A DNA stretch of 64,000 nucleotides, taken from the NCBI GenBank assembly GCA_026545765.1, contig JAIFAC010000330.1, positions 58,389 through 122,388 of the forward strand, in the 5' to 3' direction. Shown piece after piece: positions 43,637-55,329 of the stretch. The DNA comes from Plantago major. Taxonomy: Eukaryota > Streptophyta > Magnoliopsida > Lamiales > Plantaginaceae. The position numbers and the translations under genes were made by a program. The stretch's first letter is position 1; each line of letters starts with the position of its first letter. The notes beneath the pieces are model-generated. The model saw only the letters and a program-made list of their open reading frames with translations. It had not been told where the DNA came from and ran no database searches.

Positions 43637-44273
43637 TATACCAAACCAGCACGCACAAAAGTGCGGACTTTCTGTAAAACAGACACTACAAAAAATTGAG
43701 ACAGAAAAAAAAAAGAAGATATAAGCATATGGGTCATATATAAGACTGCAAAAAAGAAGTATGAGAAAATTTTTTTAAAAAAAGCTGAAAAAGGAGAGGA
43801 CGATTGTTTCTTTTTTTTTTTTTTTTTTGTAAAGTCTACTGCTGATTGATTATAGAGCTATGTAAAAGTCCCTTCTGACTTAATTGATTGAGTGCATTGC
43901 ATGAGGTATTTGAGGCATCTTTGTGACGCAAGTCACCTTCCTTTTCTCCTTATATTCTTGAGTGATTACCCCTACTAGACACTTCCAGGAGTGTGAGAGA
44001 TTAGTTGCATAGGATCCACTTGTGAGGGACTAACGTTTTAGACTTAAGTTCTATTTACTTTGGAAACTAACTTTTTTTTTGTGCTTATGCATGTGATTCT
44101 GTGAATGTCAGTTTGATTTTAAACCTCTTGCATTCTTTAGACTTATTACTTGCAATAGTGATTCGGTAGCTTGGGAGCTAGACTTTGTCTGTGTGTTTTT
44201 GTGTTTTTTATTTTTCTAGGATTTTTAGAGAGTCTATTGCTTGAGGACAAGCAAGGGTTCGGTTTGGGGAGTT
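43637..44273 (+). other. gypsy-D 3' interior with polypurine tract
   Basis: Resumes gypsy-D after copia-A. It has a run of 18 T at 43811-43828 and ends TTGAGGACAAGCAAGGG, then TTCGGTTTGGGGAGTT (about 44258-44273), the polypurine tract. No coding signal. Confidence 0.8.
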
Positions 44274-45874
44274 TAATGAGTCGATTTTACATCATCTCAT
44301 TCGGTCTTTTTTACCGTCTTATTGCCATTCTCAAGTATATTTCTTATGTGTTTTATTAGTGTTTTGTTACGTTTTTGTGTTTTTTGTGTTTTGTAGGTGT
44401 TTGGTGAAAACGCATTAAAACAAGGGCTAAAACAGTGAATTTAATGCATTAATGGAAGCATGGAAGTTTATGGACCTGAAAGGTGGTTGAAAAAGGAGTT
44501 GATCGGTCGAAACGGAAGTGGATTCGGAGTTCAGACGAAGATTTTAGAGCCATTTAAGTGAAAGCGCTCGAAATTCAAACTACGATGCAGCAGCTTTTGA
44601 ATTCTGGCCATAACATTTGCATATGAACTCCGATTTACCTGATCTTAGTGTCCACGCGTAGATAAGACAAACAGCTACAACTTTGAAGAAGGAACCATAT
44701 CCCGATTCCGACGTTTAGAGGACCAAAAAGGGCCTGACGGACGCCATGGAGCTTTGGCGGACGCCAAACTCGTCCAGAACGAGTTGGCGGACGCCAACTC
44801 CATTTTTGGCGGGCACCAACTCCCTTTTTGGGCCGTTTTCGGCCCTTTTTCGGCTTAGAACGTGATTTTGAGCGTTTTTGACTATATATAACCTATTTTC
44901 TTGATCTTCTAGAAACAACTTCATTATTATTCTTCTCTTCTTATTGCTTTTCGACCTAGAACCTTTCCAAGGCAATTACCAACCTATTATTGGAGGTAAT
45001 TGAACCGTTTATCTTGTAATCTGAAGATTGACATTGATTGGGAGATTATCTACATAGCTTTTCGCATCGATTCATTTCAGTTCTTCAATTCTACCTAGGG
45101 TTTGTGACAATGAAGGGTAAATTTGTATCAATCCATTTGAATCTTTATTTCTTGCTTTAGATTATGTTTGGAGCCTGTTTATATACAATATTGATTATGT
45201 CTTCGCATATATGAGTAGCTAAACACCCCGATTATGGGGTGGTGACTGATTCAATGCATGCTAGCTAGGGTTCATGAGATTCGAAGTGCATCGGGTTTAG
45301 ATTACTTGTGCTTTTTAGATTAATCGCATATCTTGCTATTCTGTTTGTCGAGCATGCCAGCAAAATCACTATTAGATTAAGCATTTAATTAATACACCAA
45401 AATGTCTTTCATCTTGCTTGATCTAACAGTTTAGATTGCAAACAGTAATAGTAGGATTAGCTAGATTGATTGTAGCCTAGTGGAATTGACGCCTCCATTA
45501 GTGCTATTCGTTTTTGAACTCAAGATTGTGACAACTTGCGTAATCTATCCTGTGAATCATAAGTATCTTGCTAGCTAGCTTATTTCACGTTACCGCTCCA
45601 TAATTCTCCTTATTCATATCATTGTCGTTTAGATTAATCTGTTTTCTAGTTAGATTGCATAAGTAGATAGATAATATAGAACAAATTCGCTGCCGAAGCA
45701 AACAACCCTTTTACTACTTTCTTTGCTGTAATTACTATTCGTAAACAAGACTCAGCTTAGTTAAGTCCTTCGAGACCGACCTCGGGGTTAAGTCCACTAC
45801 ACTATAGGTTTTCGTAGTGTTGAGGATTAACTCTTGGCTTAAAACAAATTTAGAACTTTGATTTTGACACATCA
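44274..45874 (+). repeat. gypsy-D 3' LTR
   Basis: 1601 bases, TAATGAG (mutated TGATGAG) to CATCA, closely similar to 24444-26015. The palindromic stretch is longer than in the 5' LTR: GGCGGACGCC-type units recur from about 44735 to 44815. Confidence 0.92.
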
Positions 45875-46646
45875 GATTCTAAGTAGCACATAAAGTTCTA
45901 AGTGTCCTGATCCTTAAACAAGACTTGATTACTGTGAAAGAGTTGAATCCAAGGATTTAGTTGCGACTTATATCGGTGATTCATTCTCTTGAACATAACA
46001 AGAACTTGCATCAGTAAAAGAACAACTTCCCATACACTGAAAAGAGTATTAAGGAAGATTGATTCTTCAAAGCTCTCAAGGTAACTGAACAAGTTATCTT
46101 AGGTAGTTTGCTTGACAACTACCATAACTAAAACATCACCAAGCGTGTGTTTAGGGATTTAGTTGAGAAACTAACGTCCTAACCTATCTGGGCAAGGAAA
46201 GTACTTTGCTTGGGAAGCTAAGGAAAAAGCTCAAAGGTCACTGAGTAGAGGAAGTACTTGGTTGAGAAAGTCGGGGAATAACTCAGGGGGGACACTTGGT
46301 TGGGAACCATAGGTTTAAAGGGATCAAGAGATAGGATTTTGCGACGAGAACTCATCATCTTATCTTATTGGATTCAAGTCCTGAGAAAGGGCGAGTGGAT
46401 TAGTCGAAGGATTACGCCACCTCCTGATACCACTATTAAAGGCTTTATGTTATTTACTTATTGCACTTTATTTCAGTTATCTATTACTTGTTGAGTATTT
46501 AACCACTTTATAGCTTCCTGACACTTGCACTTATCACAAAAGACTTTCGCTCTCTGAATATAAGTATTGTGTTATTGACAAAAGTTTGAAAAGATTATTC
46601 ACCCCCCCCCCCCCAGTCTTTTACTTTGCCTTTATCTGGACTAGCA
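45875..46646 (+). repeat. LTR-C, right part
   Basis: gattc (45875-45879) is the right target copy; TAAGTAGCAC then continues the LTR-C sequence broken at 24443. It contains hairpin repeats (46156-46315), a C run at about 46602-46615, and ends ACTAGCA at 46646 where copia-A has ACCAACA. Confidence 0.87.
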
Positions 46647-46676
46647 TAAGTTCTATGCTGGTAATATACTAATTAT

Positions 46677-46973
46677 TCCCCGGCAGAGGCGCCAGAAAAC
46701 TTGATGCGCCATGGCAAAAACAATTGTCGTTGAACTTAAAGTTTCACCAAGAACACCAATGTTTTATGAATTTATAATACCAAACCAAATTCTAAACACA
46801 CAAAATGAATTTGTATAGCAGAAGTTGACTCGAGAGGTCGGTCTCTCGGAAACAACGCTCGATTAAATAGAAGTTTAATTAGTCGATTTTCAATATGAAA
46901 TAAACAAGGATTTGGGTTTTTCAAATATTTAACGTAAATAATCAAGCAGATAGCAATTATAACGGAAATACAT
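46677..46973 (-). repeat. Minus-strand gypsy primer site and LTR end, split by copia-B
   Basis: On the minus strand the complement of 46677-46694 is TGGCGCCTCTGCCGGGG, an Athila/Tat-type primer site, preceded by an LTR end in ATCA at 46702. About 272 bases of that LTR follow before copia-B begins. The LTR probably resumes after copia-B at 62519. Confidence 0.75.
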
Positions 46974-48659
46974 TGTTAGGAAATTTGTTAGATATTTTGT
47001 CAGAAATATCTGTTTAGATTTTGATCAGCAACATGATGACTTATCTTAGTCTCAGAAAGGTGATTAGTACTCTTGGTTCACTTGAACATTGTAAAAGAGG
47101 AAACCCACTAAGTATGATAGTCTAGCTAATCTTGTATAGGATGTTAGGTCTCAAAATGTAATTTTTATTTTATGAAGAGAAGACCAAGAAGAAGACATCC
47201 AAGCAGAACAAGCTCAACGACATTGAAGACTTGAAGAAACTGCACAAGATTACTGAAATAGTTTTTCAGATACCTTAGCCAGATATCTTGAAGACACAAA
47301 TAGTTTTAAACAAACTGTGTCACAAGAGATATCTGAGAAATGAAAGGTCTATCTGAAAACAAGGAAAGTGTCCACAGATATCTATTCTCAGATACCTTGA
47401 GGTTTAACCACATTTCTGAAAAAGAAATATATATATTGCAAACAAAGTTGTTCCAATAAAAGTGGTATCTGAAGATTGAAGATAAGGATGTGCAAAGAAT
47501 CAGATAATACTAGTCTCTGATACAAAGCATAGTTCCGTTGGCACTACAGGACAAAAAGTATAGTACAATGCATTTAATGCACGGACAGAGATGTCTGAAC
47601 AAAAGCAACGGCAGCTTCTGAAGAAGAAGACAAACTCACATAAAGATTATACAGATATCTATAGTTTGAATTTGAGCCTAACGGATACTATTCAAACGGC
47701 ACTCAAATTCATCTATAAATATCAACACTTAGACAGCTTGAGAAGACACAACGCTGAAACACAGAACTTACTGAACATCTTACTCTCTCAAAGCAAATTA
47801 CTTATCCTCAAAGCTTTCTGTTGCGACCAAAGCTCTTGATCTTAAGTAGCACTAAAGTTCTAAGTGTCCTGATCCTAAACAAGCACAGCTATCTGTGAAA
47901 GAGTTCAAACGAAAGATCGAGTATCTGAGATTCATTCTCTTGAACACTTATCTAAGACTTGGGTCAGTAAAAAGAACAAGATACCATACATTGCAAAGTG
48001 TATTAAGTATACTTGATTCACAGAGCTATCTGATTAACTGAAAAGTTATTAAAGAAGCTCATCTGACAACTCAAACCGAAACCAACACCATCACTGGCGT
48101 GGAGTACAGGAAGTACTTAGTTTGAAAAATCAGGGAATAACTCCAAGGTTAACGGAGTATAGGAAGTACTTGATTTGGGTAACTAAGGAATAACTCCAAG
48201 GTTATTGAGCACAGAAAGTACTTAGCTTGGGAAGCTAGGGAATAGCTCAAAAAGGTTTCTGAGTACATGAAGTACTTGTGGAAAGCCGGGAACAACTCAG
48301 GGGAACATTTGGTTGGGAACCATCTGCTTAAGGAATCTTAGAATAGGATTTTGTAAGGTGACCTCAATTATCTATTCTAGTGAATTCTAGGTCTTTGGAA
48401 GACCAAGTGGATTAGTTGGAGGATTACGCCACCTCCAGATACCACTATACTTGCCGTGTTATTTACTTTTCTCAGACTTACATTTCAAAGAACACACACA
48501 CACACTTTAACTGCTTCGCACTTATCTATCTTAAGTCTTCCGGCTCGATTATAAGTATCGATATCTACCAGATATCTCGAGAAATAGTTTTATCGACAAA
48601 AGTTTTAAAAGACTATTCACCCCCTCTAGTCTTTTACTTTGCCGTTATCTGGACCAACA
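46974..48659 (+). repeat. copia-B 5' LTR
   Basis: 1686 bases, TGTTAGG to CCAACA. TATA-like CTATAAATATC at about 47713. It has hairpin repeats at 48100-48325, including 48221-48239 where the stem is AGCTT/AAGCT instead of AGTTT/AAACT. The C run at its end is short (CCCCC). Confidence 0.93.
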
Positions 48660-48661
48660 AG

Positions 48662-48675
48662 TGGTATCGAGCAGA
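48662..48675 (+). other. copia-B primer binding site (altered copy)
   Basis: TGGTATCGAGCAG two bases after the LTR differs from TGGTATCAGAGC by a CAG-to-CG type change, like many others in this element; the true site is probably intact. Confidence 0.75.
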
Positions 48676-48769
48676 GGTTCACAAGCCTTGACCGAACCTA
48701 GATCCCAGATAGGTGAAGGAACTTTGTCCATTTTCGAGGACTATTTAATTTGTGTGTTAAGTGTGCAGA

Positions 48770-51235
48770 ATGTCTCGAGTGATGCACCGTTCTCAAACCG
48801 TAGAATTACGAGAAATGGAAAAATAACATGATGCTCCACCTTGAAGCCATAAGTGACGAAATGATCAAGTGATAAAGAATGGCCCAATAGTCATTCAACA
48901 ACTCAAACAAGTCATGGAGGTTTCTAATGGTAGAGACAGAGATCAAAGCGAAGGATCTTCACAAACCGATCGTCAACAAGTGGGAGATCTACTAGTCAAG
49001 TTATTTACGAACCAAAGCCAGAGAATTCGGACATCGAAGATGCCAAGAGGAATCGTCTGGATGGTCAAGCTCATAATATCATCATCAGATCGACACCTGA
49101 GCACATACAGTGTAAATTGTGGGGTGCTAAAACGGCGAAAGTTGCCTGGCAACTAATTGAAGAAATCGCGGGGAATCGAAAACCAAAGAAAACAAGTTCG
49201 AAGTTCTCAAGTTGAAATTTCAAAATTTCAAACAAGGACCCAGAAACTCGAAGAACTTGATTTGATTTACCACTCATGAGTGATATGGCAAGACTTGGGA
49301 AAGAATGATACTCCCATCAGAAAGATTAAGACTATTGTCCAAGTCTTAACCACAACCGGAGCATACCAAATTCTTTATTTTAACCAAGGAATGCCAAATA
49401 TCATTCCAGTGGAACTCTTCTCACATCTTGCTACGGTAGATTATGAGACAACACAAAGAGAACAAACAACTGAAAAGTTGCAGAATGTTGCTCTAGTTGC
49501 TCAAGGAACTTCTGAAAAGATCAAGGAAGAGACTAAGGATGCTCTTGCTGCAAAGCAAATGAGCAAATATGTCAGTCGAGAAATTGAGAGAAGAAAAGCC
49601 AAAGAGAAGTCAAAAGCATCTAGCTCAAACTATCACCAAGACAAAATATGCAAAGCTCATTGAACAAGCCATTTCGTAAAGCATCATGTCTTGAGGAAGT
49701 AAATTGGAAACGATATCTGCTTTATTGTCGTAAACCGCCACTTCAAGAAGGATTGTCCTGCCTTCAACAAACTAAGGACAGGTGACAAGAAAGATAGAAG
49801 AATCTTTAGAAGAAGCCAGAAAGCTTTGTTAACTGAAGAAAGAAAGAAAATCCAAATTCAACTGGATGCTCTAGACGTTGAGACAGATTTTGAAGATGAC
49901 AATTCAGATGACTCAACCTTACCATCACCAGAATTATGTGGAGTTACTCATCATATAATCGACTTCGGCCTCAAGAAAAATGAAATGTGTGGAGTTGCTG
50001 AAATTGACGGTCTAGACATCTCTAACATAGAAATCTGTCTTATGGCTGATGAGGTAACACATACTTCTTGTTATACTTATGAAAGTGATGAAGAAGAAAT
50101 AAAAGATCTAGGAAATCTCAGGAAAGAACTTGACATCTATAAAAGAGAATTTCTAATGATCCGAGCTAGAGCCGAAAATCTTGAAGAAGAAAAGAATTCT
50201 CTTGCAAAGAAAAATTCTCAATTAGTTAAAGTATCTGAGAAAAAGGATGCTGAAAATGCATTTCTCAAAGCTCAGATATCTGAGACTGAAAAGTCACATA
50301 AAGAAGCAATGGCTGAATTACGATAGAAATATGAAGATCTTCTTTCTGAGAACAAGGAACTCAGGAAGAAAGAATTATCTTTTCAATCTTATGCCAAAGC
50401 TAGTGACACTCTTACTGAAGTACAATCTTACCTAAGAGATCCTTCAGAAAAAAGAAAGGACTTGGATAATACGTAGATTGTTCTATCACTCTGAATAAGA
50501 GTAAGGAAAGAAGAACATTTTTAAGTACTCAGCAAGATGGTTCCCATGCAATCTATAGTATCGGTAAGAAGACGAAGATTGTTGACAAAGGAAAGGCAGT
50601 TGCGACTAAACCTTTGTGGGAAAAACAAGTCAAAAATAAAACTGTTGGGCACGTCTGTGAAAAGAAACACAACACTGAAAAGTGTAAACACCCACAGTGC
50701 TATGTCTCTCAAAAGGGTAGAATTGCAGGAGCTGGCAAATTCTCCCATGTCACTTTTTCTGGAAAGAAATTGGACCAACCAGAGACTAGCAAAGCTGCTG
50801 AGAAAAGATCTCAGATAGCTTCAAGTGCTCGAAACGGTATTGGCTATAAAGGCATCGGGAAACGACTTGCTTATGAATACAAACAGGAGCAAGAACGATG
50901 GCTAAAGGCTAGAATTGCTCAAAGCAATTATCAGAAGTGGAAGTTAAATCAAGCCACTGAAAATCTGAATGCCAGGGCTAGAAGAAATCTGGCAAGGAAA
51001 GCTAAGTTTGCTGAAAAAGCAAACTCGTAAACTGACAGTATCCGAAAGCACCAATGGAGCACCTCGGAACACACCAAGGAAGAAAATAATTCTCAATAAT
51101 GATAATCATTCAATTAGAATTCCTCCTTATGTTCCTCTCAGACAAAAGAATGTTCCAAGGAAATTCATCCAAAAATGGATTCCTACTGGAAGATTGTTTA
51201 GTCCTGATGGTTCCAATTGTAAATTGAGAACCTAA
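48770..51235 (+). pseudogene. gag: copia-B gag with coiled-coil extension
   Basis: Same protein as copia-A gag. ATG at 48770 opens MS and soon loses frame in a low-quality patch. Open parts: 49280-49663 (NQGMPNIIPVELF, then the Lys/Glu-rich part), 49826-50326 (acidic and coiled-coil part), 50614-51030 (basic part, ARARRNLARKAKFA) and 51030-51235 (IPPYVPLRQKNVPRKFI, ending TAA 51233). The zinc knuckle near 49710-49750 is unreadable because TGTCAGAAACCTGG in copia-A appears as TGTCGTAAACCGCC. The stop near 51030 comes from CTCGTAA where copia-A has CTCAGAA. A TAG at 50324 ends the coiled coil. Whether the gene is truly broken cannot be judged here. Confidence 0.82.
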
Positions 51236-52634
51236 TCTCCTGTTTCCTGTTGTGTGTAGAATGCTTCCTGGACTAAAGCACAATGGCTATTTGATAGTGG
51301 ATGCGGAAAGCACATGACAGAGACAAAGCAACCGTCGACATTACAAAGCTTGCAACACGTGTTCGATATCGATTTCTTGGAGGAGAATTAAATCCTCTCT
51401 CGATTTGCAACGCCAAATTGGGAACATTAACAATCACCGATTACATGTTAAGGATTTGAAATATAATCTATTTAGCATGAGCCAGTTATGCATAAGGGTT
51501 TTACTATAAAATTCAAAGCAAAATATCGCAAACTAATTGACAATGAGTCAAAGCAGCATACCTTGGCTCGGCGGAAAGGTAGTCTTTATGTTGCCGATTG
51601 GGCATCCGCCACAATCAAGAATGTCTCATGGTGAGTCAATCTGGTCACATGAAGAGCACCGTTATGGCACAAAAGAATGAGTCACTTGAACTTCAAAACT
51701 CAATGACTTGCCAAGAAAGAGTTAGTGGTTGGCCTTCCCGAACATCTTCGTAAAGGATGGTATCATTGCTCGCTCGCCGATGGGAAACAATCTAAGATCT
51801 CTTTCAAGTCCAAAATCGACACTCTAGTGTTAGACCACTGCAACTATTACACATGGATCTTTTGAATCATCTATAACTAGTTATGCAGAAAGAAGTATGG
51901 TCCGGTTGTTGTAGATGACTTCAAGATTCACTGGGTTGTCTTTTCGAAACATAAACTGATGCCGGTGGAGATACCAAACTTGAAAAAGCTTGAAGTCATG
52001 AAAAATGACAAGGTATCTGCAATCAGAACAGACCATGGTACTGAGTTTGTCAACCAGTACATAAAAGAGTTTTGTACCTGCAAAGGTATACAACACCAAC
52101 TTTCCTCTGTAAGAACACCTCAACAAAATGGTGTTGCATAAAGGAAAAACAGAACCCTTAAAGAAGCTGCAAGGACGATGCTAGCTGACACTGAAATAAG
52201 TGAAATTTATTGGGTGAAGTCAAACACAAATTGCTACACTCGTAATGTATGCTTGATAAACAAACACCATGACAAGACCCCTTATGAAATCTTGGTTGGT
52301 AGACCCCCTAATATCAAACATCTGAGAGTATTTGGTTATAAATGTTTTGTTCTAAACAATGGGAAAGATTATCTGAGAACATTTCAACCAAAGGCAGATG
52401 AAGGTGTATTTCTTTGTTATTCCACGAATAGCAAAGCCTACAGAATTTACAACAAAAGAACAAAGAAAATTGAAGAACCAGTTCATGTTGTATTCTATGA
52501 AGGAAGTAAGAAAACACCTCCTATTGATGAACTCTCAGAAAGGTTCAAAGAACTATTACGAGGATTCAAGAAGAATCCTCGAAGGAGAAATATCATTATG
52601 GAAAGTGAGGATGACTCGGCGAGAATAGCATGAA
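51236..52634 (+). pseudogene. copia-B protease and integrase
   Basis: Protease motif LFDSGCGKHMT is near 51281-51320; the next 650 bases are too altered to read through, though WHKRMSHLNFKT and the HMDLF region are recognisable. Clear again from 51959: RTDHGTEFVNQYI (second Asp), QLSSVRTPQQNGVA, and TAA where family members have GAA (about 52139). Then 52178-52633 gives KTPYEILVGRPPNIKHLRVF to HVVFYEG, the integrase C-terminal part that copia-A has frameshifted. Confidence 0.85.
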
Positions 52635-54018
52635 GTGCCTAGTAACAACAAGATGACTCACAAACATGATGAAGAATTTCCTATGAAACTTCCAGAAATG
52701 GAAACTGAAGATGTTCATCATGAAGCTATCTCTGGAAACAATCTCTCTGAAAGACATGTTCCAGATAGCTCAAACACTGAGCAAGTGTCAGACAGTAATT
52801 GCCCTTCTGAGGAGCAAAATGTCTCAGATACTGAAATAGTATCAAATCAAAATCCTAGTGATTCACATTCAAATCATTTGGATATTGATCCTACTAACAC
52901 TAAACCTATGATGAGATGGATCAAGGATCATCCTGCAAAAGATGTGATTGGACCAATTAATCAAGGTGTTAGGACTAGGAGAGCAATAGCTGAAAATGCT
53001 AATTCTCTCTTTAGATGTTTCATCTCAAATATTGAACCTAAAAATATAGAAGAAGCATTAGGAGACCAAGAATGGATCTCTGCAATGCAAGAAGAGTTGG
53101 ATCAATTTGAGAGAAACAAAGTCTGGAAACTAGTTCCATTTGTAGAAGGAATATCTGTGATTGGAACTAAATGGGTTTTCAGAAACAAAATGAATGAATC
53201 TGGTGAAATAACCAGAAACAAAGCAAGATTGGTTGCCAAGGATTTACCTGCATCAAGGCTTAGACTTTGATGAGTCATATGCACCAGTTGCCGATTGATG
53301 CAATAAGACTCTTTCTAGCCTTTGATGTCATAAAGATTTTAAAGTTTATCAGATGGATGTCAAAAGTGCATTCTTGAACGGTGAACTTGCAGAAGAAGTT
53401 TATGTTGAGCAACCACCTGGCTTTGAAGTTTCTCGGAAAGTAGAATGGTCTATAAATTACGTAAAGCTCAGATGGATCAAACAGGCTCCAAGAGCATGGT
53501 ATGACACTTTGGCCAAATACCTTCTGGAAAGTGGTTTCAAGAAAGGTAAAGTTGATAAAACGTTATTTACCTTAAATCATGACGGGAAACTACTCTTAGT
53601 TCAAGTATATGTTGACGACATCATATTTGGATCTAAGGACAAGCAACTTTGTAATGACTTTGCAAATCTCATGAAAAGCAAGTTTGAGATGAGCATGATG
53701 GGAGAAATGAATTATTTTCTAGGATTGCAAGTCAAGCAACTCAATGATGGAATATTCATTAGTCAAACAAAGTATGCCAAAGATATGCTCACAAAATTCA
53801 ATCTTAAGCCTTCTGAAAAGAATGCTAAGATACCTATGAGCATTGGAACTAAAATGACCTATACTGAATCAGATAAAAGTGTGGAAGAACATAAGTATAG
53901 GAAATTGATAGGTTCACTACTTTACCTCACTGCAAGTAGACCTGATATTCAATATGCCGTTGGAGTGTGTGCTAGATTTCGCATAAACCGATGCAAACAC
54001 ACTACAACGTTGCTATGA
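52635..54018 (+). pseudogene. copia-B reverse transcriptase
   Basis: The linker and RT N-terminal part are open over 52635-53270 (WISAMQEELDQFERNKVWKL). A short break occurs at 53240-53340, then 53353-54018 gives [29 protein letters not shown] (about 53608-53634), [20 protein letters not shown] and the thumb that copia-A lacks, up to [13 protein letters not shown]. The LYGLKQ motif is spoiled at 53440-53475, where CAG-type changes cluster. Frame changes at about 53975 in another such spot (TTTCGCATAAACC against TTTCAGACAAATCC). Confidence 0.88.
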
Positions 54019-54560
54019 AAATATTAAGGTATGTAAAAGGTACAATAGATGTAGGATTGTGGTATCCCAAAGAAAGCGGATTGAGTTTAGCTGGGTACTC
54101 AGACGCTGATTATGCTGGATCACTGCTTGATAGGAAAAGCACCTCAGGAACTTGTCAGTTTCTGGGAACTAGACTTATCTCGTGGTTTAGCAAGAAGCAA
54201 AACTCAATTGCAACTTCTACCACAGAGGCTGAATATATTGCTGCTGGTTGTTGTGCAACACAAATTCTGTGGATACAACAACAACTTAAAGACTATGGAC
54301 TCGATGAGAAGAAAACTCCCATTTTCTGTGACATCACAAGTGCTATTGCGATTACACAGAATCCTAAATTTCATGCCAGAACAAAGCATATTGATGTTAG
54401 ACATCACTTCATCAGAGACCATGTTGAAAAAGGCAATATAGAGATACTCAAGATTGGCATTGAAGACCAACTTGCAGATATCTTCACTAAGCCACTACAA
54501 GAAAGTAGATTCTTAGCCTTAAGACATAGTCTTGGACTAATGGAACTACCAATGAACCGA
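53991..54560 (+). CDS. copia-B RNase H (open, end of pol)
   Basis: Open reading of the RNase H domain: [29 protein letters not shown] (Asp), [11 protein letters not shown] (Glu), FCDITSAIA (Asp; family CDN reads CDI), [35 protein letters not shown]. The frame continues to 54752, but copia-A stops right after ELPKN with TGA; here the same place reads CGA (54558-54560), a CTG-to-CCG change of the suspect kind. The true end is therefore probably 54560 and the extra 64 residues spurious. Confidence 0.75.
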
Positions 54561-55329
54561 AGAGTTCGTGAATCGAACGGGCATCCAGAGAAGAGGTATC
54601 CGAACGGCATCCAGAGAAGAGAAAAGAGAAACCGAACAGTATCCGTAAGTCAAAAGGCTAAAGAGCAAAAGATACTTAAGATCTCGAGACGGAACTCGAT
54701 ATCTAGTTCACTCATGAGGGGAACACAAAAGAGAATAGTACAACCGTCATAGCTAACTACTCTCTTGAAATTTGTATTATTTCTATCTTTGTGTAAAACT
54801 TGGACAAATATTGAGTATGAGATAGACTCAGATACAAAGGTTCTTAGTCACACGTAATTGTGATTCAGATAGCAAATCGCCAAAATTCATTAATCGGGCA
54901 CAATCACAATTGTTGATTGTGATCATTCTTTGAAGAAGCAATGGTGACCCTTGATGAAATTAAGCGTTTGATCTTAACGGACGAAATTAATTCTCAGAAT
55001 AGTGGATCTGAAATTCGTGACGGCCCACTATGCATTTAATGCCGAACAAACTTTTACCCACGCCTCACCGCAATTCATGTATACATACATACAAAACCAA
55101 TTTGTGTGTATATGTTTGTTAGAATTACGTTGTTATATATAGGATTTTGGCAAAAGAGATCACTTTCGCCTAATCCAACATTCAGACTAGCACAAAAATA
55201 GCAAAACCTTCTCTTGATTCTCTGCAAACCTTCTAATCTCTGCAAATCAAGATTATGTTTTTCTACAAAGAATTACTAAATAAAATCTCTTTCAAACACC
55301 AATTTCAAATCCCTACACTATATAAAGAG
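54561..55329 (+). other. copia-B spacer between pol and third ORF
   Basis: Counterpart of copia-A 35294-36066, with many CAG/CTG-type differences in its first 200 bases. It keeps the TATA-like TTATATATAGG at 55133-55143 and CTATATAAAGAG touching the ATG. No coding signal. Confidence 0.7.
55133..55143 (+). promoter_or_regulatory. TATA-like box upstream of third ORF, copia-B
   Basis: TTATATATAGG about 190 bases before the ATG, matching the copia-A element at 35873 in place and flank. Confidence 0.48.

Larger units (their letters stand above)
24444..45874 (+). mobile_element. gypsy-D: Athila/Tat-like element with deleted interior, host of copia-A
   Basis: Two LTRs (24444-26015 and 44274-45874) with TGATG..CATCA type ends, the exact 5-bp duplication gattc at 24439-24443 and 45875-45879, a GGCGCC-type primer site, a gag fragment and a polypurine tract. 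Without copia-A the interior is only about 2.35 kb, with no protease, RT or integrase, so it is non-autonomous or deleted. The flanks on both sides join into one copia LTR (LTR-C), confirming the insertion. Confidence 0.93.

Noticed and set aside
54561-54752. 64-residue C-terminal extension of RNase H in copia-B
   Set aside because: Copia-A stops here with TGA. The extension depends on a CTG-to-CCG change of the suspected error type, and the text is spacer in another frame.
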